The notes under the pieces were generated by a model that searched no databases, was not told where the DNA came from, and saw only the letters and a program-made list of their open reading frames with translations. DNA of 64,000 bases from Clostridium sp. BSD9I1 (GTDB taxonomy: Bacteria > Bacillota > Clostridia > Clostridiales > Clostridiaceae), in the NCBI RefSeq assembly GCF_900185645.1, contig NZ_FYAM01000023.1, positions 930,001 to 994,000 on the forward strand, in the 5' to 3' direction. Below are positions 55,185-63,957 of the stretch, piece by piece. Position numbers and translations under genes: made by a program. Within the stretch, counting starts at the first letter, position 1, and every line of letters starts with the position of its first letter.

Positions 55185-57007
55185 ATGTTATTACCTCTCA
55201 AACTATTGTAATATGAAATTACAAGTCCTGTAGCAACAGCATTTCTAGGTCCTTCAATTCCCCTTATATTGCCGCCGCCGCAGACAACTCCATAATGAGA
55301 TAATTCGTCTGATATCATTTCTGGAACTTCAAAATCTAATGCAGATCCCCCTACTAGCACAACAAAATCAATACTTCTCAAGTCATGATTAGGTGCAATA
55401 TCCTTTAATGCTCTAATGGCATTTGTTACAAAAACCTTCCTTTTTGCTTCCCTTCTTACCATTCTTATCTTTTCTATAGCATGTTTAGTAGGAATTGGAA
55501 TCATTTCATCTTTTTTTACCACTATGTTTCTTGCAAATAAATTTGAGTCTAAAGGCTGCTGAAAGAAACATACACTCCCATCTTCATATCTTATATTGAA
55601 AAGACTTTCTACTTTTGCAAGAGGAAACTTTTTAATATCTTCCGCTAAATTATAGTCCTCAAGACCTAATTCAGACTTTATAAGCATTGTAACCATTTCT
55701 CCTGCACCAGCATGATGGATGGACTTGACAGTATTATTTTTATCAATATAAGCTGAATCTGTGGAACCTCCTCCCATGTCTAATATGACAAGAGGTTTAT
55801 CAGTTCCAGGGGTAGTTAAAGCTCCTAGTACTGCCATACCTGCTTCTACTCCACCTATTAAAACTTTTACGTTAGTTTCACTTTCTAATTTTTGAGCTAT
55901 ATTTTCCATAGGAAGTTTACTTGTCTTTACCATAGCTGCAAGAGCTACAGCATTTTCTAAGGCAAATTCCTCTGCTAATCCCCCTTGAACCTTTTGTGGT
56001 ATAAATGTATCCACAGCTAAAACATCCTGAATTTTAATTTCTTCTGTATCCTGATTTGTAAGTTCACTCATTACTTGTCTTACTCTCTCTATCATTCCAC
56101 CTACATTAGTACCGGGCTCTCCACTTACATCTTGTAAAGGCCATACCTTATCTAAACTGTTCATTATAGCTAAGGCCCCTTCTTCTATGCTGATCCTGCT
56201 TTGCTTAATTCCCATAAGAATAAGTTTACCTGCAGGTATAACCCTTTCCTTTACATCCCCCTCAGGGGTTCTTATAACAACAGCCGACCTGTTGCCAATA
56301 AGAGCCCTTGAAATTGGGATTATATGTTTTGTTTCTTCAGGTGAAAGTTTAAAGACAGTGGCAAGTCCATAAGGATTAGATAAAACCTTTATAGTCCTTC
56401 CTGGCGTTGCTACTTCTACTGCAGCAATCATGCCCATGGGAACTTTATCAATATAGGCTACTTCATCTACAATAGGAATTTGCTTAACTAGTCTATTTGA
56501 TATTATTACTCCATCATCCCCCTGCGCTACTGCAGCAGTAATTTGTATATTTTTATTAAAGGCTTCATTTAATTTTTTAGCTGCTATTTCAAAATTTGTT
56601 GATTTTGGAATTATACAAATCACATCTTCATTACTATGAAGATATTCCAATTCATCCAGAAAAACCGTTCTCCCTATTCCTACTCCTATGCCTCCTGGAG
56701 TATCTGGATTATGTCCAATCATTGTAGATTCTGTAATTATGGTTTCAGTGATGGTTTCCATAGCTACATCACCAATAACTGGAGTTGCTTCATTAATGCA
56801 AATAACATCTAGGTTTTCTAGTGAAATATTTATATTTTTACATGCTTCCTTTAGTCCTAAAAGTACACCAGCAACATTGTCTGTTGTTCCTTTAATTCCA
56901 GTAGTTTTAACTATGCTGCTTGTAATGAAATTTAACTTATTACTAATATCTGCAATAGCAACTTCTGTAGTTGAATTTCCTATGTCTACTCCTGCCACAA
57001 GCTTCAC
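55181..57007 (-). CDS. pduG: Diol dehydratase reactivase large subunit PduG
   Basis: 608-residue chaperone-like ATPase of the DdrA family: VAGVDIGNSTTEVAIAD at the N-terminus, GHNPDTPGGIGVGIGRTV near residue 115, DMGGGSTDSAYIDKN near residue 415, and VVLVGGSALDFEVPEMI near the C-terminus. Works with PduH on the inactivated B12 enzyme. GTG 57007 (yielding MKLVAGVDIGN) fits known PduG ends and AGGTGG spacing; an upstream GTG at 57016 adds three residues. Confidence 0.95.
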   Translation of the reverse strand: MKLVAGVDIGNSTTEVAIADISNKLNFITSSIVKTTGIKGTTDNVAGVLLGLKEACKNINISLENLDVICINEATPVIGDVAMETITETIITESTMIGHNPDTPGGIGVGIGRTVFLDELEYLHSNEDVICIIPKSTNFEIAAKKLNEAFNKNIQITAAVAQGDDGVIISNRLVKQIPIVDEVAYIDKVPMGMIAAVEVATPGRTIKVLSNPYGLATVFKLSPEETKHIIPISRALIGNRSAVVIRTPEGDVKERVIPAGKLILMGIKQSRISIEEGALAIMNSLDKVWPLQDVSGEPGTNVGGMIERVRQVMSELTNQDTEEIKIQDVLAVDTFIPQKVQGGLAEEFALENAVALAAMVKTSKLPMENIAQKLESETNVKVLIGGVEAGMAVLGALTTPGTDKPLVILDMGGGSTDSAYIDKNNTVKSIHHAGAGEMVTMLIKSELGLEDYNLAEDIKKFPLAKVESLFNIRYEDGSVCFFQQPLDSNLFARNIVVKKDEMIPIPTKHAIEKIRMVRREAKRKVFVTNAIRALKDIAPNHDLRSIDFVVLVGGSALDFEVPEMISDELSHYGVVCGGGNIRGIEGPRNAVATGLVISYYNSLRGNNI

Positions 57008-57020
57008 TTGTCCCACCTAC

Positions 57021-57548
57021 CTAAACTTTTAATCTACCTCTCTTTTCATATATCTCAGCTGCTTCTCTAACTAGTCTTGCATTCATTTTTGCATTATACT
57101 TGTTTTCTAATTCATCCACTATATCAAGAAGTTCTTGTTTTGTTGATCTATAAGGTCTTAGTGCATTATAGATTTCAAGAACTCTTGCATCTGGAACTGA
57201 TGTTAACTCAGCAGCTCTTCTTAAATTTGTTGCAAATTGATTTCTTCCTACGGACTCTGCAATTTCAGCTTGATATAATAATACCTCTGGAGTTATTTTT
57301 ATATCTTCTGGAGTCACACTTCCATTCAAAACTTCTTCAATAGTTATGCCTTCTAAACTTTTTCCTGTTTTTGTCTTTATAAGATCTTTTCTCTTTTGTC
57401 CCAAAGGATAATCACTTTGAGTAAGCTTTTTTTCACTTTTAGTTTGTTCAACTATAGTTTTAGCTTCCACCACTGACTTCTCCTTACAATTTCCCATAGT
57501 CTTTAATACTTGATTTACTATTTCTTCTATTAAAACATTATTATCCAT
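57021..57548 (-). CDS. pduE: Diol dehydratase small subunit PduE
   Basis: 175-residue gamma subunit of the adenosylcobalamin-dependent diol dehydratase. Conserved SDYPLGQKRKDLIKTKTGKSLEGITIEEVLNG (residues 45-75), RRAAELTSVPDARVLEIYNALRPYRS near residue 115, and KYNAKMNARLVREAAEIYEKRGRL at the end. N-terminal helix NVLIEEIVNQVLKTMG is a probable encapsulation peptide. It starts 10 nt past pduD. Confidence 0.95.
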   Translation of the reverse strand: MDNNVLIEEIVNQVLKTMGNCKEKSVVEAKTIVEQTKSEKKLTQSDYPLGQKRKDLIKTKTGKSLEGITIEEVLNGSVTPEDIKITPEVLLYQAEIAESVGRNQFATNLRRAAELTSVPDARVLEIYNALRPYRSTKQELLDIVDELENKYNAKMNARLVREAAEIYEKRGRLKV

Positions 57549-57558
57549 AATTTCACCC

Positions 57559-58227
57559 CTATTCGAAAACTGCTTTTAATTCTATAGGTTTAGCATTTGC
57601 TACTACATGCTCAGTTTCTTTTATATGCAATACCGCTGCTTTAGCTTGATATTTTGGTCTTGCCATTTGATCATTTCTAACAGGCACTGGATCTGGAGAT
57701 TCCCCTTTAGCGTACTTAGCTGCATTCTTACCTATAGCTCTAAAAGTCTCCCTGTCTATTAAAGGAGCCTGAGAAAATAACTCAAGGTTATTTAATGGTT
57801 CTAAGTCTTTTTGATGTATAACTGTTGTACCCTTTGACTGGATACCTATACCAATACCTGAACCACTTATTTTTGCAGCATCATGGCTCATAAATGCCAC
57901 ATCAGAAGTACGTAAAACCCTTATTACTCTTGGAGTAATTCCTTCTTCTTCTACACCAGCCATAACTTCTCTTAAAACATCATCATGAGGTATTCCAACT
58001 ATAGTTTCTGTTTGATGTATTCCAAAGGAAGGTGCAAGTGCTATAACAACTTCATCACTTCTCTTTCCATACTCTGCAGTCCCTACTTCTTGTAAACTCA
58101 TTCTTCCAACTTTTGAAACAGAATTACCATCTTTCACATCTTCACAACTATTATTTTTTGCTAATTGATTTAAAACCTGTTTTGTTATTAGTTCTATTAA
58201 TTCCTCATTGGACATTGAATTAACCAT
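57559..58227 (-). CDS. pduD: Diol dehydratase medium subunit PduD
   Basis: 222-residue beta subunit contacting the lower face of cobalamin. Conserved [38 protein letters not shown] (near residue 58), [34 protein letters not shown] (near 118), and [21 protein letters not shown] near the end. An N-terminal helix ([18 protein letters not shown]) resembles the Salmonella PduD targeting peptide. ATG follows GGGGAGTG. Confidence 0.96.
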   Translation of the reverse strand: MVNSMSNEELIELITKQVLNQLAKNNSCEDVKDGNSVSKVGRMSLQEVGTAEYGKRSDEVVIALAPSFGIHQTETIVGIPHDDVLREVMAGVEEEGITPRVIRVLRTSDVAFMSHDAAKISGSGIGIGIQSKGTTVIHQKDLEPLNNLELFSQAPLIDRETFRAIGKNAAKYAKGESPDPVPVRNDQMARPKYQAKAAVLHIKETEHVVANAKPIELKAVFE

Positions 58228-58244
58228 ATACTAATCACTCCCCG

Positions 58245-59909
58245 TTACATTTTGTCAGGATCTAAAGCATGAGTTATGTTCTTTATTTCTTCCCATCTCT
58301 CACCTTCAACTCTGTATCCTGTTCCAGGTCCCATGTAATCATTTCTATCATTAACACCGCTTACAACGTTAAAGTCTTTATCAAATATAGATGATGCATG
58401 AAGATAGTCTCCAACTATTCTTTGTTTCAACAATTTTAAAACTCTTTCCGCAACTTCTTTGAAGCCGCCTTTGTAAAGTGCTTTAACAATATCAAGGCCA
58501 GTAACCTCACGACTTAACAGTTCTTGGGCTGCCTTTAAATCTTCTACTACGTTTCTCTTTGGCATATCATTACTGCCATGAGCATAAGTTGCAGCTTCTA
58601 CTTCTTCATCTGTAATAGCTGGTAGTCCTAGTTCTTTAAACACAGCTTGTAGAGCTCTTGCTGCTTTATTTCTTATAGATATAACATCCTCTTCTTTTAC
58701 TGGTTTTAAGCCTCCATCTACTTTCAAGTCTCTTTGAAGAACTAAATAATCATCATAATCTTCAGCATCAAAGTTTGAGCCTGCAAACATGTTATCATAA
58801 TTTGGTGTAGCACTATATCCTGAGAATATAAAATCAGTTCCCGGTAAGAATTGCATCATAGTTCTTGCAGTTCTTCTTATGTCAGAATGAGTAAAGGTTT
58901 GGTCGTTTCCTGATGCAACTTCCATATCCAGCATAGTGGTAATGAGATTTTCACCAAGTACCGCTCTTATACCTCCTGGTACTGCACCTGGAACGCCTAT
59001 ACAACTAATAGAACCATTTTGTAATCCTTGAACTCCTGCTCCCTTGGTTATCATGATACATCTTGCCTCAAGATAAAGCATTGATTTGCCATCTGCATAT
59101 CCCATTTGAACTTCAGAGCCTGTACCTGATGTAAATCTCATCTTAAGACCTCTTGATGCATAAGCTGATGCCAAGAAGGATTTTGACCAAGGTGTGTCAT
59201 CACCATCTACAAATACCTGCTCAGTTCCATATACAGAAATAGTTTCTGCATAGGCTGTATAAGCAAGCATTCCTAATCTAAGCTCTGTAGCTTCTTCTAA
59301 TGCACACTGTGTTAATACTCCGCCTCTTCCAGTTTGAGCTCCTACTAAAAGTGAAAGAGCATTAAAAGGTGCATATCTTACTATACCTACTGTAGTTTCC
59401 ATTTCATCAAAGCCTCTTAGAGCTGACTCTGCTGCATCTGCAGCAATCTGCACTGGATTATCACGTACATTAGTGACATGGCATTGATTTGATGGAGTTC
59501 TTCTTGCTCTCATCTTTTGAAGTGCCATCATCATTTCAACTACATTTAATTTGTCTACTATTTCTACAAGCTTTGCAGGAGTTAACGCAGTAGTTATATC
59601 TATAATGTCATCTCTTGAAACATTTATATCCGTAAGCATTCTAGCTATTTCAAGCGAATCCATAGCCATTGCTTTCTCTGTATTTTTTATATTAATGGAA
59701 TGGTCTGCTAAGAATACATCTATAAAATCAAAGTCTTCCCTTTTCTTCCCATCCATTTCAACTATCTTTCCATTTTCAACCTTTACACTTGCCTTTGGGT
59801 CGCTAGGACTGTCTACAGCTATAAGCCCAACTTCTGGCCATTCCTTAACAAACCCATCGTTATGCACAGGTTTATTTTCTAATATTTCAAATCTCTTAGA
59901 TCTTTTCAC
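58245..59909 (-). CDS. pduC: Adenosylcobalamin-dependent diol dehydratase large subunit PduC
   Basis: 554-residue TIM-barrel catalytic subunit that dehydrates 1,2-propanediol to propionaldehyde and glycerol to 3-hydroxypropionaldehyde. Active-site residues sit one position above the Klebsiella oxytoca numbering: Gln142 and His144 in NQCHVTNVRDNPVQIAADAAESA, and Glu171 near METTVGIVRY. Other family blocks are LVGAQTGRGGVLTQCALEEATELRLGM and FTSGTGSEVQMGYADGKSMLYLE. Sequence alone does not separate a propanediol- from a glycerol-preferring enzyme; the pduF-type channel would admit both. Confidence 0.96.
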   Translation of the reverse strand: MKRSKRFEILENKPVHNDGFVKEWPEVGLIAVDSPSDPKASVKVENGKIVEMDGKKREDFDFIDVFLADHSINIKNTEKAMAMDSLEIARMLTDINVSRDDIIDITTALTPAKLVEIVDKLNVVEMMMALQKMRARRTPSNQCHVTNVRDNPVQIAADAAESALRGFDEMETTVGIVRYAPFNALSLLVGAQTGRGGVLTQCALEEATELRLGMLAYTAYAETISVYGTEQVFVDGDDTPWSKSFLASAYASRGLKMRFTSGTGSEVQMGYADGKSMLYLEARCIMITKGAGVQGLQNGSISCIGVPGAVPGGIRAVLGENLITTMLDMEVASGNDQTFTHSDIRRTARTMMQFLPGTDFIFSGYSATPNYDNMFAGSNFDAEDYDDYLVLQRDLKVDGGLKPVKEEDVISIRNKAARALQAVFKELGLPAITDEEVEAATYAHGSNDMPKRNVVEDLKAAQELLSREVTGLDIVKALYKGGFKEVAERVLKLLKQRIVGDYLHASSIFDKDFNVVSGVNDRNDYMGPGTGYRVEGERWEEIKNITHALDPDKM

Positions 59910-59926
59910 AGTAACACCACCTTCTG

Positions 59927-60808
59927 TTAAATATATGGCTTGGTATCAGTTTTAGGATCTTGTCCCATTGATCTTAAAATTGAAAGGCCCACTTCTCTAG
60001 CTGCTATTACAGATTGTCTTACAGCACCAGAATCTCCAGTAATAGTTATTATAACCTCATTAGAATGAGCTGTACCTGCATTAGGACTTGCATAGGTAAC
60101 CATTTCTACGTTGGCTGTTTTCATTGCTGCATCTGCCATTACTACACCAATTCCAGCTGGAGCTCCTACAATTATTCCAAAAGCCTTCCCAATAGGTGCA
60201 CCAAATGCTTTTTCTAGTGCTAAACTAGCTCTTGCAGTATATTGAAGTTCAAGATGTCCTACATCACATCCATAAACATCGCCAAAGGTTCTATCCAGTT
60301 GTGCTAGAGCTACTTCCACAGCCCTTCTAGCATCTGATACATCTTCAGCTGCTAGAATTATTAATGAGCCATGTCCTGCTCCACCTTTTGTATCTCTTGC
60401 AAGCTCTATGCTCACTACTTCAGTATTAGTAGCTTTTACAGCTTCATCTGCTGCCATTATTTGAGGACCTGCTCCTGTTCTTGAGCTAATTATTCCTATA
60501 GAACGATATTTTTTATCTAATTTCATACTTTCATGAAGACTGTAATCTACGTTAGCTATAACTAATCCAACGGTGTCTCCCCTTGCTGCTCCCACATATT
60601 CTGTTACTGCTGACGGTGCACTCATAACTTGTACCTCCTCTTTACCTTCTACAATACTATTTTCTTGACTTTCTCTACTAATTTCTTGCTCTATTATTTT
60701 TGAAGCTGTGGATTCAATAATTTTACTCATTTGCTCACTGTCTACATTTTGTAAATCTAAATGCTTTCTAATCTCAATTAAAACCTTTTCAATAATTTCA
60801 TCATTCAT
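59927..60808 (-). CDS. pduB: Shell protein PduB (BMC-T) with internal PduB' start
   Basis: 293-residue trimeric shell protein with two permuted BMC domains (VGLVIANVDYSLHESMKLDKKYRSIGIISSRTGAGPQIMAADEAVKATN; IGIVVGAPAGIGVV-type sequence). The N-terminal 61 residues begin with helix NDEIIEKVLIEIRKHLDL, thought to link shell and core. An internal ATG at 60625 (residue 62, MSAPSAVTEYVG) has its own AGAGGAGG 7 nt upstream, so a shorter 232-residue PduB' should also be made, as in Salmonella. Confidence 0.94.
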   Translation of the reverse strand: MNDEIIEKVLIEIRKHLDLQNVDSEQMSKIIESTASKIIEQEISRESQENSIVEGKEEVQVMSAPSAVTEYVGAARGDTVGLVIANVDYSLHESMKLDKKYRSIGIISSRTGAGPQIMAADEAVKATNTEVVSIELARDTKGGAGHGSLIILAAEDVSDARRAVEVALAQLDRTFGDVYGCDVGHLELQYTARASLALEKAFGAPIGKAFGIIVGAPAGIGVVMADAAMKTANVEMVTYASPNAGTAHSNEVIITITGDSGAVRQSVIAAREVGLSILRSMGQDPKTDTKPYI

Positions 60809-60829
60809 ATCAATTACCCCTTAAGCTTA

Positions 60830-61111
60830 TTATTCTGATAACTTAGGTAATATTTTTTCTACATCTGTGTGTGGTCTTGGAATTACATGAATTGATATAA
60901 CTTCTCCAACTCTCTTAGCTGAAGCAGCACCAGCATCCGTAGCAGCCTTTACTGCTCCTACGTCCCCTCTAACCATAACAGTAACTAATCCTGATCCTAT
61001 TTTTTCATATCCTATAAGTGCAACATTGGCAGCCTTTACCATAGAATCAGCGGCTTCAATTGCAGCAACTAATCCCTTTGTCTCAACCATTCCCAACGCT
61101 TCTTGTCCCAT
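60830..61111 (-). CDS. pduA: Shell protein PduA (BMC-H)
   Basis: 93-residue hexameric shell protein: [77 protein letters not shown], the near-complete BMC signature. First gene of the operon, preceded by TAGGAGGTATTTTT. It forms the facets and probably the pores for the diol. Confidence 0.96.
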   Translation of the reverse strand: MGQEALGMVETKGLVAAIEAADSMVKAANVALIGYEKIGSGLVTVMVRGDVGAVKAATDAGAASAKRVGEVISIHVIPRPHTDVEKILPKLSE

Positions 61112-61355
61112 AAAAATACCTCCTAAAATAAAAATTTATCTTACCAATATCTATTCTATAATATTATCAAAACAAATTTACAGAATATTTTGCTTGTTTT
61201 ATGGTTTATATAACCCTTGTAAATATGTAATTTTTTAACTTATTTTTGTACTTTTTTTACATTCAGTAATATATCTTATTTACATTATTGTTAATAATTT
61301 GATTTAAATGATATAATTATTTTATGCTGATTATTAAGCTTATGGGGGTGATTTT
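61112..61355. promoter_or_regulatory. Divergent promoter region of pduA and the PocR-type kinase
   Basis: AT-rich 244-bp spacer between pduA (minus) and the kinase gene (plus). On the plus strand TTGTTA (61288-61293) and TATAAT (61312-61317) are 18 nt apart, a good sigma-A promoter for the kinase gene. A pduA promoter must lie on the other strand but no single match stands out. The AraC-type regulator encoded next to the kinase is the likely activator binding here. Confidence 0.6.
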
Positions 61356-62567
61356 ATGGAAAATTTGAATCAATATACGTTAGATAAAATTATAGATATA
61401 CCTTCTCTTCAGAATATACAGGATAAATTCTCCAAAATGACAGGCTTATCTTCTATAACAGTTGATAAGTTTGGAACTCCAGTAACAGCACCTAGTAATT
61501 TTTCAAAATTTTGCAATGTACTTAGGGATTCAAAAATAGGCTGCTCTAGATGCATTACCTGCGATGCAGAAGGCGGGTTGAGATCTATGTTATCAAAACA
61601 ACCCATAATTTATACCTGTCATGCTGGGCTTACAGATTTATCTGCTCCAATCATTGTAAATAACACTTATTTTGGTTGCATGCTTTGTGGACAAGTAATG
61701 ATCAAAGAAGGGAAAAATAAAAATTCTGTTAACATAAAAGAGCTTTCAGAGGTTACAAGTATTCCAATTGAAAAACTTCAAGATGCTTTAAATGAAGTGA
61801 AGGTTGTTGAGTATGATGCATTGATAGATTCTGCTGACTTTCTTTCCTTATTTGCTAATTTGATTACAGAAATGGGTGTTGCAACTATAACACATTTTCA
61901 CCTACTTAAAGAAACAGAGGAAAAAATGAAATACCAGGAGTTAGCTAAGGATACTCAGTTCAAGGCCCTTCAATCTAAAGTTAATCCGCACTTTTTATTT
62001 AATACATTAAATACTATTGCTGGCATGGCTCTTATGGAAAATTCTCAAAACACAGCTGACCTTATATATGCTCTTTCTGATTTATTAAGATATGGCATTA
62101 AAAATTCTGAAGACATGGTTGAAATAGGCGCTGAATTAGAAAGTATAAGAAAATACTTATTTATTGAATCAGTAAGATATAGTGATAAACTTAGTTTTGA
62201 TATAAAAATTTCTGATGAGATATTAAAATATAAAGTTCCAGTTATGACATTACAGCCTATTATTGAAAATGCTATCATACATGGTTTAGAACCTAAGAAA
62301 AACCCTGGCAAGATAACAATCTCCGGAAAGATATTACCAAACAAAGATGTTTTAATTAAAATAAGTGATGATGGAATTGGTATGAGCAGTGAAAATTTAA
62401 ATACGCTAATTCAAAATATAAATTCCTCTTCCAGCAGAAATTGTATAGGTATGAAAATTGTTCAGGATAGATTAACATATTATTTTGGATCTAAATATAA
62501 AATTAAAATGGAGAGTTCTCTGGGCACTGGAACTACAGTTTATATTACAGTGCCTCTTATTAATTAA
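61356..62567 (+). CDS. PocR-domain sensor histidine kinase
   Basis: 403-residue soluble kinase. Residues 10-165 are a PocR ligand domain: LQNIQDKFSKMTGLSSITVDKFGTPVTAPSNFSKFCNVLR, CSRCITCDAEGG, YTCHAGLTDLSAPIIVNNTYFGCMLCGQVM, with several cysteines. PocR of Salmonella senses 1,2-propanediol. A coiled coil leads to a LytS-type domain (QSKVNPHFLFNTLNTIAGM with His) and ATPase motifs QPIIENAIIHGLEP and SDDGIGM. It lacks membrane helices, so it reads the cytoplasmic diol. ATG follows TATGGGGGTGATTTT. Confidence 0.93.
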   Translation: MENLNQYTLDKIIDIPSLQNIQDKFSKMTGLSSITVDKFGTPVTAPSNFSKFCNVLRDSKIGCSRCITCDAEGGLRSMLSKQPIIYTCHAGLTDLSAPIIVNNTYFGCMLCGQVMIKEGKNKNSVNIKELSEVTSIPIEKLQDALNEVKVVEYDALIDSADFLSLFANLITEMGVATITHFHLLKETEEKMKYQELAKDTQFKALQSKVNPHFLFNTLNTIAGMALMENSQNTADLIYALSDLLRYGIKNSEDMVEIGAELESIRKYLFIESVRYSDKLSFDIKISDEILKYKVPVMTLQPIIENAIIHGLEPKKNPGKITISGKILPNKDVLIKISDDGIGMSSENLNTLIQNINSSSSRNCIGMKIVQDRLTYYFGSKYKIKMESSLGTGTTVYITVPLIN

Positions 62568-62589
62568 TATATCGGGAGGCGTTTTAATT

Positions 62590-63351
62590 ATGTATAAGCT
62601 ATTAATTGCTGATGATGAAGCTTTTGAACGTAAAACCATGAGATTTATCCTTAAAAAAAGTTTTGCTAATTTAGAAATAATTGAAGATGCTAAAACTGGG
62701 GATGAAGCTGTACAGTTATCAAGAAAATGCAAGCCTCACATAATCATTATGGATATTAAAATGCCCGAAAAAAATGGATTAGAAGCGCAAAAATCAATTA
62801 TTAAATTTCTACCAAATATAAAAACAATTATTTTAACTGCTTACGACAACTTTAGCTTTGCTCAAAGCGCTATTAAGCTTGGTGTAGTTGATTACATATT
62901 AAAGCCTGTTAAACCAGATGAACTTAAAGAATCTCTAAATAAAGCTATATACTTATTGAAAAATGAAGATGCAAATCTTAATTCTTTCAGTGATTCATCT
63001 AATGATAGAGATTCTATTCATGAGGCACTAAAATTTATAAATAAAAATTTTAGTGAAAATATTACTTTGGAATCCGTATCAGAACATGTTCATTTAACTT
63101 CCCATTATTTTAGCAGATATTTCAAAAATAGTACCGGTGTAAACTTTATAGAATACTTAACTAAGCTGCGCATAAAAGAAGCCAAACGGCTATTGGTGTC
63201 TACAAGTAAAAGTATAAGCAGAATTTCTCTTGATATTGGCTATGTAGATTCTGCATACTTTTCTAAAGTCTTTATGAAGTACGAAGGAGTTTCTCCCCAT
63301 AAATATAGACTAAATGAAAAAAGGCATCCTCTTGATTTAGAAATGCCTTGA
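62590..63351 (+). CDS. AraC-type response regulator of the Pdu operon
   Basis: 253-residue response regulator. Receiver domain: LLIADDEAFERKTMRF, phospho-acceptor Asp in HIIIMDIKMPEKNG, Lys in DYILKPVKPDEL. C-terminal AraC/XylS double helix-turn-helix (residues 155-245): FINKNFSENITLESVSEHVHLTSHYFSRYFKNSTGVNFIEYLTKLRIKEAKRLLV, SRISLDIGYVDSAYFSKVFMKYEGVSPHKYR. ATG 62590 follows CGGGAGGCG and starts 22 nt after the kinase; a longer in-frame start at 62485 would overlap the kinase gene and is unlikely. It probably activates pduA. Confidence 0.94.
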   Translation: MYKLLIADDEAFERKTMRFILKKSFANLEIIEDAKTGDEAVQLSRKCKPHIIIMDIKMPEKNGLEAQKSIIKFLPNIKTIILTAYDNFSFAQSAIKLGVVDYILKPVKPDELKESLNKAIYLLKNEDANLNSFSDSSNDRDSIHEALKFINKNFSENITLESVSEHVHLTSHYFSRYFKNSTGVNFIEYLTKLRIKEAKRLLVSTSKSISRISLDIGYVDSAYFSKVFMKYEGVSPHKYRLNEKRHPLDLEMP

Positions 63352-63420
63352 TACTTAGTAATTGCCATTAAGTTTTAATCATATAATTTGTAATGTCATT
63401 TAGTAGAAATAAGACGGCTT

Positions 63421-63957
63421 ATTTTTAATGTTGAACGGGTCCGTATGGAATTTCGCTTTGGCGAAAGTTCCTTTTAATAAATTGACACTTATCAAAGGGC
63501 TGGGAAACCCGCAGACCGATAGGTCGTAAACTATTAATTATTCTATTTTTTATCAGGAATCTTTTATTGTACTACCTTATCTTCAATTTATAAATTAAGT
63601 TGCTCATTTAATTTAGCATAAGTTCTTATAACGTTCCCAGGCTGCCGCCCTAAAAGATCTTTCTGTGTTAATTTCTAAAATATCTTAGAAATTCAGTTAG
63701 CTGAATTTCTTCCTTTAGCAGTTCACATGAAGAATTTTTTAATGCTCTGGAAGCATAGAATTTTCATCGTAGAAGGCATTGAATGAGCCTTAGAACGGCT
63801 TTATTTATAAATTTAAAATACCGTTAAGAGCCGTCTACTGTCTGAGCGACAGCGAGTTTAGGCGGCTTAGGGATTTTGAATTTATAAATATTAGCCGTTC
63901 TTGGCGAAATGAACGCCTTCTTAGATGAAAATTCCATACGATCCAGAGCATTAAAAA
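63421..63957. repeat. Dispersed palindrome element, copy G (largest composite)
   Basis: From left: ATTTTTAATGTTGAACGGGT end, module 3 (hairpin GGAATTTCGctttggCGAAA, ATTGACACTTATCAAAG, GCAGACCGATAGGTCG), module 4 (CCGCCCTAAAAGATCTTTCTG, AATTTCTAAAATATCTTAG, TTAGCAGTTCACATGAAGAA), then a complete palindrome 63733-63957 of the GCTCTGG subtype. Its apical stem AGCCGTC (63829-63835) pairs with GGCGGCT (63861-63867), one G-U. It combines all modules seen singly in D and E. Confidence 0.85.

Noticed and set aside
62485-62589. Extended N-terminus of the AraC-type response regulator
   Set aside because: The extra 35 residues overlap the kinase gene and show no domain, whereas ATG 62590 has GGGAGG correctly placed and begins at the receiver domain.
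2811-63957. The recurring repeats as a CRISPR array
   Set aside because: Copies are kilobases apart, about 230-540 bp long, palindromic and without spacers of uniform size; no cas gene is present.
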